Shown in pieces: positions 46,801-59,114 of a DNA stretch of 64,000 nucleotides; position 1 is the first letter of the stretch, and each line of letters begins with the position of its first letter. Source of the stretch: Clitopilus passeckerianus. Lineage: Eukaryota; Basidiomycota; Agaricomycetes; Agaricales; Entolomataceae. Under the pieces are notes generated by a model. The model saw only the letters and a program-made list of their open reading frames with translations. It was not told where the DNA came from and made no database searches. The stretch lies in assembly GCA_944990035.1 (NCBI GenBank), contig CALYLX010000034.1:248001-312000 (forward strand), given 5' to 3'. The position numbers were made by a program, and so were the translations under genes.

Positions 46801-49800
46801 CAATAGCAGTTTCAACAGGCATGTAGGCGCTGTTGACAGCAGAAATAGCCCCGTTTTGGAAGAATCGAGTGCGTATGTTGGAGTCACTAGAGAAGAAAAG
46901 GAGTCAGGAAAATATTGTGAAAATACAAGGCTGATAGACTGACCTGGCCTCCATACCTTGGGCAATATCGTCTTCCGTGAATGTAATCTTCGCTCCGTGC
47001 GCCAACAAGACGGACAACATCGCGTAGTTCTTGGCTTGGAGAGCCGTTATAAGCGGGAATTGAACGACAGACCAATTAAAGGAAGGGAAATTGATGACTT
47101 TCCCCGCATTGGGGTCGCATTTCAACAGAGTTGCGACAAGCTTGAGCCTATCTTTCTGAACGGCCTGATGGAAGATCGTGCGCATCTCGGAATCAGCGGT
47201 GGAGGAGGATGCTCCAGCCAGCAGAAGACGTTCAGCAACCTTGGATGCTACTTCTTCATCGTCTCGGAGAACGGTGACGGTGAGTGGATGAACATGGGTA
47301 TCGCGACCAGAGCTAAGGAGAGTGGGATCAGCTCCAGCCTTGACCAGCTCTTCGATAGAGTCGACAGAACCAGAGTATACGGCATGGCAGATAGGTGTCC
47401 AGCCGAGGTCCCAGTCCGGCATGTTGGGGTTCAGGATGTCAGGCTCGTCTTTATCGTCCGCGTCCAACGGATCTTCGGGTTCCGCGTTCTTGGCTTCATC
47501 CTCGCTCTTTTCGGAGTCCTTGTCGTCGTCGTCGTCGTCCTCATCCTCTTCATCTTCTTTGTCTGCCTTGTCACTATCTTCATCCTCGCCGTCCTCGCCG
47601 CTCATATCCGTATCCATGGGTATGACACCATCATCTCCGCTGGACCAATCATCCTCAGACGAAGGTCGTTCAGAGGGCGCGGCCTTGTCAACCTCCATCT
47701 TTTCTTCATCTTCATCCTTCTTCTCAATCAACCCTGCCTTCTCTGCCTCCTCCTCATTCTGCTTGGTCTTCTCCATCAACTTCCTGATGACCTTCGGCAT
47801 ATCATACTGCGCCGCCAAATGCAACGCATTCCTCCCATCAACAAGCCTATACATCATTTTCGCGCCACCCTCGATCAGGTCAATCGCAATGTCCTCAGCT
47901 TTGACGAGAATGGCGAGATGAAGTGCAGTACGACCAACGTGGTCGCGGCGGTTGACGTCGAATTCTTCTTCTGGTCTGGCAAGAAATTTCTGCACGGTTT
48001 CGCGGTCGTATGCGGCGATGGCGGCGAAGAAGGCTTCGTTGTCGCCGATGTAGACTTGGGCGCTCCATTCCCCGACATCGATGGGGTTGAAGGAACCGGT
48101 CATGGACTGGCGGCCGGGGTCTTCTTCAATGAAGCTAGGGAGTGCTGGTTAGATTTTTCCGGGATATGACGAGAGAAGGAGGTGGCTTACGAAATGCGAC
48201 CACGGATGTAGATCTCGTCTTCTTCTTTCCGAAGATTCCGTTCGTCGTCATCAATTGGCTCAGGACAACACTAGCAAGAGTCCGGGTCAGCCATAGGCAG
48301 AAACGGAGATGGCGATCCTACCTCGCAGCAGTCATCCAAGCACTCTTCCATGTTGCCAAAGAAGGCAGGATGGCGATGCAGGCGCCTATCTTTATTCTTT
48401 GGATTGAAAGTTGCTAAAAGGATGGAAATCAGCTACTGTATGCGCATCAGCCAAACTAAAAGCAGACATACAATTCATCCCCAGATCCGTCTGGTACACT
48501 AATTTCTCGATCCTCCTCGCAGTCCATCCCGGTCCATAGGGAATATGCAAGGTCGCCACGTCATAATCGTTCATCTCCAACCCGACAACACTAGTGTCGA
48601 ATTTCAGATCGCCCTTGTACTTCTTGTTGCGTTTGTTGTTCCTGTTCCAGATATAGGGCCTTCCGCGGAGAGCACGGCGGGATTCTACGAACTTCTTGCG
48701 GACGTTCTCATCGTAGAGTTTCTCGAGGACGAGGAGGCGGGCAAGACCTTCGATACGGGAGATGGCGCGTTCATAGATCTAGAGAAACGAAAAATGAGCA
48801 AATGGCGGGAAAATATCAAGAAAACACGTACAGTAGGATCAACCCTCTCTCGATCCAAAGTAGGGACGTAGACCTCAAATCCTCTGGTAGAGTACTTGGC
48901 GAGACGAACTTCGTAGGATGGGGAACGACGAGTCATGTCGACAGTGTTAGCCTGGCGCATCATGGCGACAATGGATCGGGGATTTGCTAAGACGCGCTCG
49001 CCGTTCCAGAGACAGCATGGTGCGTCAATATCAAAACCTGCGAGAATCTCGGCAGGAGAACTATAAAGCCGGAGGACGACTTGAACAGATCGATAAGGGT
49101 ATTGAGCTATAGTAGAGATGAGTGGGTGGGCATAGTGGTAAAAGTTGGTATCACGAACAGTGGATGGAGACGGTATGCTTGGTGCGAATGCAGGTGACAT
49201 CCCAGGGAACAGAGTCGCGCACGGCTTCGTAAATAGCAATGATCTTCTTCTCAGCCTATAACCAATGAATGTTTCAGCATATAGCAAGTGTGCAGAAACG
49301 GAATGCTCACATCCTCCTTGTTTAAACCGTACAGGAATAGATCAATGTCGGAGGTGGGATAGGCTAAGGAATGGTAATGCTTCCTGATTGCCCTCTTGGA
49401 CTCCTTCTCCTTGTCAGAAAGAGGTGCCAAGCAAGCTTGAACAGCTCCTCCGGCAGCAACGACATTGTTCCAGTCAAGGAGCTGAGACAGCGAACCCTCA
49501 GTGAAAATCGACCAATTCTTCTTGAACTCGTCAAGATCAGCAACCATGCTCGGAGTGCCTTCCTTCCTACGATTTTCTTCCAAGAGTGGCATAATGTACT
49601 TTGCGGAAAGATCTTGCTCATCCTTGGGGACTCGAGCACGCGTAGTGCGAATCGCCTCAGGTGCTGCGAACACGTCAACCAGGCCGACGTTGGGATCTTG
49701 AAGACGTGCATTGTTCTTGTCAGTCGCCCACAGCTTCCTCAACTCTGCTTCGTCGTCGATAGATGGCTGAAGAGCATCGTCAAGAGAGACGCCAGGGCCT

Positions 49801-49856
49801 TCTGGCAACGCGACGATACGCTCGATGAAAGCTTCAGCTTCAGGTGTTTGTTGCAT
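43807..49856 (-). CDS. Large ankyrin repeat protein with nucleotidyltransferase-like N-terminus
   Basis: One gene spread over about 6 kb, roughly 1750-1800 residues. Reading frames join cleanly across about a dozen short introns from the ATG at 49856 to the stop at 43807. The N-terminal part has VVAAGGAVQACLAPL followed about 30 residues later by YPTSDIDLFLYGL, resembling the G-G ... D-x-D pattern of polymerase-beta-fold nucleotidyltransferases. Ankyrin repeats follow (GRTALHLAILVKAEDIAIDL, GRNALHLAAQYDMPKVIRKL, GWTPICHAVYSGSVDSIEEL, GYTPLYAAIKGR, GDSPLTAAILGGDLDTVKEL, GSTPIHKALQAGFSQVAEIL). A very acidic Asp/Glu segment (about 47480-47760) splits the first repeats. The C-terminus is Lys/Glu-rich and ends VWVNPDKY. 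Enzyme activity is not shown; the third catalytic acid was not located. Confidence 0.8.
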
Positions 49857-50346
49857 GGCTTTTACCAGGAGATTCAGCTAATTCCTGGCAGTGAAGATGG
49901 CTTCCGATTATCGTTGACCTTTTATAAGATTGCGGAGTATCCCAGCCTTGCCATGAGGCTTTGTGAATTGGAGCAGTGGTCATGGCGTTCTGAGTCGAAT
50001 GTGCCTGGGTTTGAAAACTCAACCAATCATGGTCCTGCCGCATTTGGGGATGGCGGGCCCGACGAGTCTATTTCTGGTAATGCCACTGGCGGCGCTGATG
50101 CGCTTTGATGCGCCTATGACCGTGATTGGCTACCGCAACCCATACGCGCCTCATTGAATCCCTTAGAAGTCGCACGAACCTGAAGTCACTGACTCAAACA
50201 TAGGCTGTGCCCACGGCATTCACGGCTGGAAACAAAATTTCCTATCTACGACAGGCAATGTGACCCAACCGCGCCCAAGCCGCGCCAGGATAAACCATCC
50301 AAGTGATTACAATTTGAAGGATGCGATCGATCGCTGATCAGGTGCA
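49857..50346. other. Intergenic, about 490 bases
   Basis: Upstream of the ankyrin gene and downstream of the pectate lyase pseudogene. No gene was seen. Confidence 0.6.
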
Positions 50347-51324
50347 TCAGAAAGATAGAGTCTGGCCAGCGGTTTTTGAAACAGAGGCCTTGACAGAAGA
50401 GGCAACAGCTAAGATATAACTGTAGGGTGCCTTGGTGAAGGTACCAATATGTGCATCACTCGTAGCACTGCCGAAGCTGTTACCACGAGCGACAGGAAAA
50501 CCTTTGTCGGTAGAAAACAGAGCTTTCTTGGCACCTATTCAAGGGGGCTATCAGCATGAAGAGTCTCAGAACGGTTTTTAGTCAAAGCCATACCAGTCCA
50601 AACATTATTTTCGACAAGAAGTTTGAGCACCAACACGGGTATTGATGCCATCGCCGTTATTCTCGGAGAAGTTGTTGAAGAGATGACCAGTTTCGAAGCA
50701 GAAAGAAAGAGTGCGGGAGTCGAGGCCGCTGAAGTAGTTGCCAGTATAAGTCACAGTAATTGCCTTGTCGCTTCCAGAACTCGTAAATCGACGCCAACGA
50801 GAGCTGTCAGGAAACCTATGAGTTGTTGATATGAAGACACAGGCTTGATCACATGCAAGATCCAGCGGCGCCGATGATGGAGGTATTCGAGCCGACGCGA
50901 ACGACGGTGTTGCCAGTAATAGCGCCTTGTATGGATTCAGAACCACATCGACATCATGACCGGATATAACCTACCGGAAACCACGACGACCTTTTGGAGC
51001 TACCCTTCACAGCAGCGGTGAGCTCAGCGAGGGTCTTCACGGTGGCAGTTGTGCCACACGATCCACCGGTCGTGCTTGTCAATAGACAATTTTAATCAAC
51101 ACTTCACGATGGCTGGCCGGATCAGAGCTCACCCTCCATTCAGAGTTGCAAGCCAATGGGTGCAACATCATTGACAGATGCCCTTCTGACCACCATATGA
51201 GTAGCCTGGTTATATGAATAGATGGAGTCAGTCACTGACTCCGACGAAAAGAAGGAAATGAAGTTACGTACAAATCCCACCTGGATAAGAGCCGTTATGG
51301 AAACGAGAGTAGAGAACCACTTCA
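50347..51324 (-). pseudogene. Pectate lyase (PL1) pseudogene with internal deletion
   Basis: Homologous to the intact gene at 34505-35732. The signal exon (MKWFSTLVSITALIQVG) and the segment THMVVRRASVNDVAPIG are preserved, but a base is missing in the codons before ATLNGG. The middle exon is cut: after SIIGAAG about 200 bases of the family sequence are missing, including the whole calcium-binding DHxxL...DHD region and the HWKASLVGHSD motif. Reading resumes at KAITVTYTGNYFSGLDSRT. An extra A near GINTRVGAQ shifts the frame again. The C-terminal exon is still readable (VASSVKASVS ... AGQTLSF). It cannot encode an active enzyme. Confidence 0.85.
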
Positions 51325-51761
51325 TGGCTGAAAATGAGAGAGGAAAGGAACGTAGTGTAAGAGACGAGGGGAAATGCATGGTTTGACATACCAGCCAACA
51401 TGCGGGGCGCTCTTATACAAGCGAAAAGATAACGGGACCTACATTCCCTCCTTCGAATAAGTTCCGTAGCGTCCGGTCATCGCTCAGCGCACCCAATGTT
51501 CAGCGCGATCGACGTGCTGGGGTAACAACATGAGAGCTGTTGGTATGGGAATACTTCCCGGGATCGTCATGATATTGTTCAAACGATGGAAAGAGACACC
51601 AAGCAGGATGCCATTTCACCGGCACCTACCAATAGGCGAGAGCTTCCAGGAGCCTGCCGATAGCTGAGCGTCTGCACTAAGGCTTGGACAGGCATATGCA
51701 AGCATGGTTTCCCAAGGAATCAAAGTGGCGATGGTTACCAACGGTGATAAAGTCATGATTC

Positions 51762-52397
51762 TTGTCCATCATGGATTGCTGCCTTCACGTGATGAACTCC
51801 GAAAAATTCTTGGTATTAAGGAAGATAGTGAGGAGAAAAGGGAAAAAGGCAACGACGACAAAGAACAAGAAGAAGAAGAAAAAGAAGGGAAGTGTAGTGC
51901 CTCCCACTCCCTTGACGAAGGAGGTCGAGGAGGGGGAAGGGGATGCCGGTGAGGAGGGTACCAATGACGGGCTCGCTGATGAGGCCAAAGATGGCCCTCA
52001 AGTTGTCAATGAATTCGTTGGCCGGGCTGAGGCTGCAACACGGGGCTTCAGCTCCTCGATGGCTGACCGAAAAGGGGTCAGTTTCGTGACACCGCCAAAG
52101 GAGAACGAGCAGGAGCCGAAAGGTTCGCCCCTCTTGTGCATTTCCGCATTTACTCAGCTCATTATCAAGTCTTCGTCAGATGGAGGAACGCGTGAGCCTC
52201 GGAAAGAGGACACCGGACTCATACTCTCGCCACTTATGAACTGGACGGACGAGAGGCTTCTAAGATGTATGATCGGGCTCTCTTACCTGGGCCTTGACAG
52301 TGAGAACTGGGCTGGTCGGGCGATCAGAGATATCATATGTCCCATTGGGAGGTGCGAGAGAATCCGTGCAGTCGAACAAGCAGTAGAAGGAGATTGA
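51762..52397 (+). CDS. Hypothetical protein, Lys-rich N-terminus
   Basis: An open frame of 211 codons. A run of lysines (KKKKKKKGSVVPPTPLTKEV) is followed by an acidic segment and then a compact region LLRCMIGLSYLGLDSENWAG. The overlapping frame at 51704-51952 also reads like a protein start (MVSQGIKVAMVTNGDKVMIL), so the true gene may begin at 51704 and splice into this frame inside the lysine run. I do not recognise a family. It lies between two dead pectate lyases. Confidence 0.4.
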   Translation: MSIMDCCLHVMNSEKFLVLRKIVRRKGKKATTTKNKKKKKKKGSVVPPTPLTKEVEEGEGDAGEEGTNDGLADEAKDGPQVVNEFVGRAEAATRGFSSSMADRKGVSFVTPPKENEQEPKGSPLLCISAFTQLIIKSSSDGGTREPRKEDTGLILSPLMNWTDERLLRCMIGLSYLGLDSENWAGRAIRDIICPIGRCERIRAVEQAVEGD

Positions 52398-53054
52398 GCT
52401 GCCGAACCAGAGGCGTAACTATAATGACCGGTTTTCGAGCCAAAATTGTATGCAATTTCTTCCGTAGATCAATCAAACCGAGTTTTACTTCCGCGTTTTT
52501 GTGGTCCACGAGAGTCTGAGACTCGGAGTTGCGGTTTACGGAGAGTCAGGAATGTGGCGACAAACTTGAAGGATATGTGGTGTGACATGTGACCGGTTGA
52601 CCAGTGACCCAGGGACCATTCAGCAGATGAACTAGTCTTGACGCCACGGGAACGAGGGCATGATTACGGCGTTCTTATAACTCTCCCCAGTGAGAATAAT
52701 GAGTCGCTCCTCACAATCGCCAGAGGACTGGGGGATCCTGCAGGTTCCGGATTCAATCAACTCACGACATCGTGGTAGCTCGCCATCTCTGGAAAAGGGC
52801 GCTAAATGATTTTGGTCTCGGTTGAGTCCATTCTCTAAACAAGAAGGATGGGTATATCGAACTTGTTGCGGCTTCCGGTTAGGACACTGTTGATGGGACC
52901 TATACCATAGGCCTCAGGCCTGAGGTGACCACAGGTTGACCATTTGGTCTTTTGAACGACCGAGATCTCTACAAGCTGTCAGCTTTTTTCCCTCACATTC
53001 TTCGAAATCATCTTACGCCTCTACAAGATTGTCGAGTCAATTGAGCATTCGCGT
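52398..53054. other. Intergenic, no gene seen
   Basis: About 650 bases; no pectate lyase 5' exons were detected here. Confidence 0.5.
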
Positions 53055-53528
53055 GCAACAACTCGACCGACCTGGACTTTAGGAAGACGCCTTCCTACTG
53101 CTTTGGACATGGAAATATCTTCGAAGACATATACGGAAAACAACAACGACGGCACGACATCAACATCCGTGATGCATTGACGTACTGCAATAAGCCTACC
53201 CGTTCTACCTCTTCAATCTCCGAGAAATAAAAAATCGGACCTCTATCGAATAGGTGCCCAGTTCTTGGTAGAAAACAATATCCGGACAGGTACGCCGCTC
53301 TTCGACCAAGTCGCTAGTGGGACCTGACCCCTGGGATAAGATACCAATCAGCCTCTGTACGCAACAGACGAGGGGTTCGCTGTAGCTCGAGACAATGACT
53401 TCGGAGGCACCAACAACACGGCCCCGGTCGGCAACTTCACCCAAGCTCCTTATTCATACACTCTCATTGCTACAGCCAGCGTTCGAGCATCAGTTGCAGC
53501 TAACGCTGGTCAAATCCTTTCGTTCTGA
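53055..53528 (+). pseudogene. 3' fragment of a pectate lyase gene, decayed
   Basis: Recognisable pieces of the last two pectate lyase exons. NNSTDLDFRKTPSYCFGHGN aligns with the intact NLNSRTPSFRFGHGH; the VENNI strand follows; and the final exon reads LYATDEGFAVARDNDFGG, ending AGQILSF and TGA (53526-53528). Between them, about 53170-53235, frames are broken and partly unalignable. Earlier exons are absent. Orientation is opposite to the other pseudogene, 1.7 kb away. Confidence 0.8.
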
Positions 53529-53818
53529 CTGACAGGCCGGCCGGAGGGAAGCAGATACCAAAATTGGGAGAATCTGTATTCGAAAAGTTTTCTGGCTGTA
53601 GTCTAATAGTAGTTAGCCTCAGGTCCCACTTTGATGTGTACCTCGTTCACAATATGTTCTGTTATCACACATTACCTGCTGACGATCAGGACCTTCCATG
53701 AGATTTGCCGGAACCAATTTTCTGGTGATTGAAGGCGCTGGTATATAGATCCAGCGAAGCCATCTCACCTCATGTCAAGCGGCTGAGAAACATCCGGGCC
53801 ATCAATTCACTCCTTTCT

Positions 53819-55194
53819 ATGCTCTACCACGATAAAACCGTCGTGTACCAGCCTCCCGACCATTTGCTTTGTGGCACAGGAAAACGATACTGGATACCAG
53901 AGCTCAAGGTTCACGAGAATGACCCAGACGCGTTGACTCTCATCCTCCTACACGCAACAAGCTTCCACAAGGAAACATGGGAACCAAGTTTAGAGCGAAT
54001 TCTAGAACACTCCATCCGACCGGGTAGTCCGGTAAAGATTCGTGAAGCTTGGGCATTGGATTGTCCGAATCATGGCGAAGCTGGGTGGCTCAATGAGGAG
54101 AAACTTCACATGCCGGGCTTCCGGAATAACTGTATGTTACCGCATCACGCAGCTTTCCTGACGGGGACAATGCTGACATTTGCTGGTCTCTTTCTCTGCT
54201 ACAGTCACTTGTGAAAAGTATGCTGAAGGTGCACATAGGTTTCTATCAGCAGGCAGCGATGCAGGAGCAAAGGTCGATTTTCGAAAGAGGAACCTCGTCG
54301 GGATTGGGCATTCCTTAGGCGGAAACGCAATGTACGTCCTCTAGTTGCCACCAGCAAGCAACTTCTAAATGCCTTCCAGGTTAATCCTGCAGCATTTGGA
54401 ACCCATCATCCCCTTCAAGTTCTTGATCCTTGTCGAACCCCTCATCAGCCCAGCTGGCCCACAATATCTTCAGAAGCTTCGAACGAAGCTCGTCAAGGGC
54501 GCCTACGAACGGCGTGACGTATGGCCTGATCGGGATATGGCCATGGCAGCTCTGAAGAAACGCGATAGAACCATGTTCTGGGATGATAGAATAGTAGCAC
54601 TTTTTGTGGTGCGTACTTTACCCCATCTTCGTGGTTGTCAGATCAACCGAACCAAACCCACTATGTTTAGAAATTCGCTACCATGCAACATCCTGGGGGC
54701 CTTAACCCAGCAACACCCTATCATGGCGTTGCTCTTGCATGCACCCGCGATCAAGAAGCAGTATGCAATTATACCCCTCTCGTTGGCATTGTAACTCACT
54801 TTGGACAGGCTATGTATCGGGATAACGACGGACCCACATTACCAGTCAAGCATCTAAACCTGGCATGCAAAGAAAAGCCGGTCCATCTCATTCTGGCGGG
54901 CAAAAATGATTTCCTGTAAGCTGCATCTCAATGCAAGCCCATATTTGTGATTTTTTTGACAAGGCTTCATAGGTCCGCTCGGGTTCATGAAGCCATCATC
55001 GACCCTTCCTCAGGCCGGAAGTACGCTTCAATCAAGAAAATAGAAGGGGTTGGCCATTTGGTACTGGTTTCTCTTCCCCCTGGATGGAAACGATGTTGAC
55101 ATCTTGACAGATCCCCCAGGAAGCTCCTGATAGGCTAGGCGACATTCTATACCAAGTCCTGGAATCTTCATATATCATTAAAAGTCGACTTTGA
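53819..55194 (+). CDS. Alpha/beta hydrolase with peroxisomal C-terminus
   Basis: A predicted 345-residue alpha/beta-hydrolase from exons 53819-54131, 54205-54331, 54380-54608, 54671-54760, 54809-54915, 54973-55060 and 55111-55194 (sum divisible by three). The oxyanion region is LILLHATSFHKETWEP, the nucleophile elbow is GIGHSLGGNAM (Ser), an acidic residue lies in LILAGKND, and a catalytic His is likely in EGVGHLIP. The protein ends SRL, a standard PTS1 tripeptide, so import into peroxisomes is likely, as for yeast lipase Lpx1. The first ATG in frame after an upstream open stretch was used; a 5' exon before 53729 cannot be excluded. Substrate is unknown. Confidence 0.82.
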
Positions 55195-55413
55195 CGTATT
55201 TATTCCATTTTGCTCCTCACAATCTCACTGGAACAACGCTATTTGTAATACCATCTGTAGTCACTCATGTCGTAAAATTCTATTTAGACGATCTGATAAT
55301 CGGGGGAAATGGGATAATATTTGGGGAATCATCACTTGTTTGAAAGCAGGATTATATAGGGCAAGACATAAACGGAAAATAGGGGTTATACGAAGTTCAG
55401 CATGTCTCGCTCT

Positions 55414-58154
55414 TCAGGATTTGAAAACTGGGAATTCTCCAATCCTCAACCTCGTGGCCTGCAATACGAGGTACAATCTCAGCAACGTTAGGTCAAGAGA
55501 TGAGATGAGATACATACCCCAAATGGCGAGAGTGTAATGGTGGTGATATTCACAGAGTTGCAAGCTGGGTTCTGAGGAGGCGCCGCAGCGAAGGTATCGC
55601 CAGCAGTCGGCCAACTGACCAAGCAAGCCTTTGCAGTGATCGAAAGCGGAGAAAGGCCAGAATCGAAGATTGGCGAGGGGAGCTTGCCGCTGACGCCCTT
55701 GTTGACGAACTGTAGGGTATTGGGGTCGACGGCGTATTGCCAGTTCGCAGTGGCGTCGTATTGAAGATCAACGGCGTTGGAATTGCCAGATGCAGTGCCG
55801 AGGACGGTTTGCTTGCGGGGAATGTCGAATGCGTAGTTGAGAGGGCCGCGCTGGACTGCGATGGAACCGTGGGGTCGAGATTCTGTAAAACAGGATATCA
55901 GCATATGGCGCAATACTGAAGTACGCTGGACCTCACCTGTGGTAATCTTGGCTGGCAGGTTGAGTGTGAAGCTGGAAGTTCCAGCAGGTACAGAAACGGC
56001 TTGGAGAGTTCCAGCTGCCACATTCTTGGTCTGTCCGTTCTGGACGAGGGTACCACCCGAGACCCATCCTGGGATGCGGATGTAGTAGGTGAACGCCTGC
56101 GCAGCGTTCACTGTCGTAGTTAACTGGTCATTGAATGGGTAAGCGGTGTCGACCTTGACAGACACCTTGTTATCTAGTACAGAGCGTCCTTCAGTAACGG
56201 AAACAAAGGTCAGATTCAGAGACGTACTGTTGGCCAGAGTTGCAGTCGTGCTGAAGGGTCCAAGGTACAAATGGACGAGGGACTTGTTGTCTGGGGTCGT
56301 CAAGAAGGCGTTGGAAACAAACTTGGCCCATCCTTGAGGGAAATTAACCGTGCAGCACCTGGCAACGAGTCAGACTAGGGACAACCGAGGGTGTGGAGCA
56401 ACAACTTACGGATAGTTGGGCTCGAGGCCGAAGACATTGGAGTAGGCTCTGTGAAAGTTGAGTGCTAAGTATCGGCAGGCAAGCAGTGCTCGTACCCATC
56501 GCGGGGGAAAGGGTTGGGGTTCATGTTCTTGGATGCGATCTGGTTCTGCTGCTGCAGGTATTGACGTGACCACATATCTATTTGCATGTTCATCAGACGC
56601 GCCAGGCATGACTGACACAGAACTCACTGGCAGTCAGGGTTGCGGGGAGGGCATTGTAAGTGACACGTTCGACCTATTAAGGGTGTGTCAAATGCTGGTA
56701 ACCAGTACCGTAGCTGTATGGTCTTACCCTGTCAGCGAACTTCATGTCTCCGATGGTTTGATACAAGACGGATCCTCTACACGACTGTGAGCGAAGGTAT
56801 AGGTGCCAAGAAGGGTGGTCTTACGAGTACATGAGCTCCTGCAAGGTCTACGTCAGAATAATATTCGTTGGTTGACAAGGGAATGGAACGTACCACAACC
56901 ATGCACAACTCGGAGCTAAACGACACAATGAGTGAAGATCTTTGCATTAATCGTGGTAGCCTACCCTCGAGCAGCCTCCAAGCCAGCAAGGAACTCGTCA
57001 GCGCCGAAAATGCCAGACGGACGGCCATGGTATTGGAAGAGAAGGTCCCATCCTTTGCTTGCAGCATCAAGATCTGAAGCGAATTATCAGCAGCTGCAAC
57101 GATTGGCTATTGTAGTGAAGCATACCAGTCTGGTTCTTGGTGAACCTGTATGCGACGGCGCCAGCCTTGAGGCCTTCAGCTATGTTAACACCGTGCCAGA
57201 CCAGCTCCTCTCCGAAAGGGTTGCTGAGGCCTTCTGTAGGGCCTTGAGGGAAGTACTAGGGGGTGATGTTATTCAGACGTAATGCTTGGCATTATAGGTG
57301 AGGGTAGTCACCTGGGGAGAGAAAATTTGATCCCACTGGAATCCTGTCGATTTAAGACGCTGCATGGTGTCCAATAAGACGGTCTCCTGGCCATCAGGAT
57401 GGTTGTCATAAAGCCTATTCAGGACTTAGTGTGTGGAGACAAGAATCAATTCTGGCAAACCCACCATTGAAGGGTAATTGCGAACTCATGCCAACGAGCA
57501 CGGGTCCACACTTCGAGACCTTGGTTGTTGATGATCATGCTATTTGCCAACATGACGAACTTGTGGAGAGCAGGAACGACAGTGCTGGCCAAGTCAGGGT
57601 TCGCCTCGACCATCTGGATAGCACCGAGCTGTACGAAGAATTTGTATCGGATATAGGGAAGAACGAATACGTTGACCTACGAAGAAGGGGTACCGACCCC
57701 AGAGGTACCTAGCCTTGCTGGTACCAACCTCCGGTCCGAGCCATCCAGTCGAATCCTGATGAGAGATGACGTAGTTGATGAACTCTCTCGCCTTCGACTT
57801 AAGTGTTGCGGAATTAGACACGACACCGGTACCGACGATTCCGTTGAACCAGTAGCTACCGGCTTCTTCAAGGTCGGAGTACAGGGCATTACCCCCAAGC
57901 CAGGTGGTCTGGGAGATATAATTGTAGAACTCGTGCTCATGCCCAGCAAGACCGTTGACCTGGACGTTCAGTTGATCTGCAAGCCACCCGCTGGGCATAA
58001 CGGCCCCTAACGGAAGGGGGTTATACTTCTTTGAAGCAACTGAGGGCAGACATTAGGGACAGAATTTACGGGTAGGACGTATTTACGTACGTTGACTTGC
58101 AACAAGGCCGGAGAGGGCAAGGTTGATCAGACAGATACGCAAGAACAGAGGCAT
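55414..58154 (-). CDS. Secreted GH127-like (DUF1680) glycosidase
   Basis: An intron-rich gene for about 620-640 residues. The signal peptide is MPLFLRICLINLALSGLVAS. The N-terminal domain begins LPLGAVMPSGWLADQLNVQV, then GLAGHEHEFYNYI and TWLGGNALYSDLEEAG, the usual start of the (alpha/alpha)6 barrel of DUF1680/beta-L-arabinofuranosidase-like proteins. The central part includes RARWHEFAITLQWLYDNHP and YFPQGPTEGLSNPFGEE. The C-terminal beta domain includes AFTYYIRIPGWVSGG and IAVQRGP and ends GEFPVFKS with TGA at 55416-55414. Catalytic residues were not individually placed. A plant cell-wall arabinan role is plausible but inferred. The exon map was only partly worked out. Confidence 0.82.
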
Positions 58155-58201
58155 TTCGACTCGAAGATGTCTGAAGTCCCATCTCAACATTTAGACACTC
58201 A

Positions 58202-58207
58202 TTTATA
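58202..58207 (-). promoter_or_regulatory. TATA box of GH127-like gene
   Basis: The minus strand reads TATAAA about 48 bases upstream of the ATG at 58154. Confidence 0.55.
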
Positions 58208-59015
58208 GTCCTTCGACGAAACGGCTATCCGTGAGCGCCAAAACCCATGACTATTGGTTCTTGCGTCAGTGATTCTTCATCGGCACCCAAATTGTGGTTG
58301 AAACTGCACCCAAATGCAGCTCCCTGACTGTCTTAGGGAATCTATCACCATTTTCTGGAGTTTGCAACTCTGCAAAAAACCGTACATCAGCAACTTCAGA
58401 AGCTCCACAATTTACCGAGTGACCTACGAGCATATGGAGGGTAGTGAAGTCATACGGTGGCGAGCACATGCCTGCCCATTTCCCCTACACCAGAGGTCAC
58501 ATTACTCGGTGAGGGTGAACTGTTGCCGATGAATCGAAGCAACCGCAATCAGGAGGACACATCAGCACAATTCAGTTATGCCAAAAACCATGCATGAAGA
58601 TCGGTAACCACAAGCTGCTGGGCAGCTCATCTGCGCTCAAATTGGCATTGTTGCAATCGTGGTGGCGATAGAAGAAAATTATAGCTGCTGAAACTCTGGC
58701 ACCATCTAATCGATGTGGCCGTAAGGATGATTCCAGAAATAACGAAGGTATGGGTCATCAGATTGGAGAACTTGAAGAAGCACTACATCATGAGGAAGCA
58801 AAGGAAAGATTTTTAGGCTAGCTATTGATCCGAGTATCCTTCGAATAAGTCGGATGACAAGACGAGCAAGAACGTCAGTCCTCGAGACGGCAGCAGTTGT
58901 TATTGAACCTCATGTTCCATTCGGACCGACTGCAGCATCCCAGCTGGCTCGAAACTTGAACGGAGTCCGAGAAACAGCATGGTCGCGGTGTTGCTATCAC
59001 AGTCACGGTTCCGTC

Positions 59016-59114
59016 ACGCGTGAGAAAATGGCATCGTCATGTGCTTTGAAGGCAAGACGCGTCGAGACGTGTTTTATTGCTATCTCCTGATTGGTCGCCA
59101 CGAATTCGACGCGT
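59016..59114 (+). promoter_or_regulatory. Cluster of three MCB (ACGCGT) boxes
   Basis: Three exact ACGCGT hexamers fall within 100 bases, about 160-260 bases upstream of the ATG at 59273. In fungi this is the binding site of MBF (Mbp1-Swi6 type), which drives G1/S genes. Confidence 0.55.

Noticed and set aside
46958..48169. A 403-codon plus-strand ORF across the ankyrin gene
   Set aside because: It is the antisense of the acidic Asp/Glu block and ankyrin exons. Its translation is low-complexity Leu/Ile/Val, so it is a shadow.
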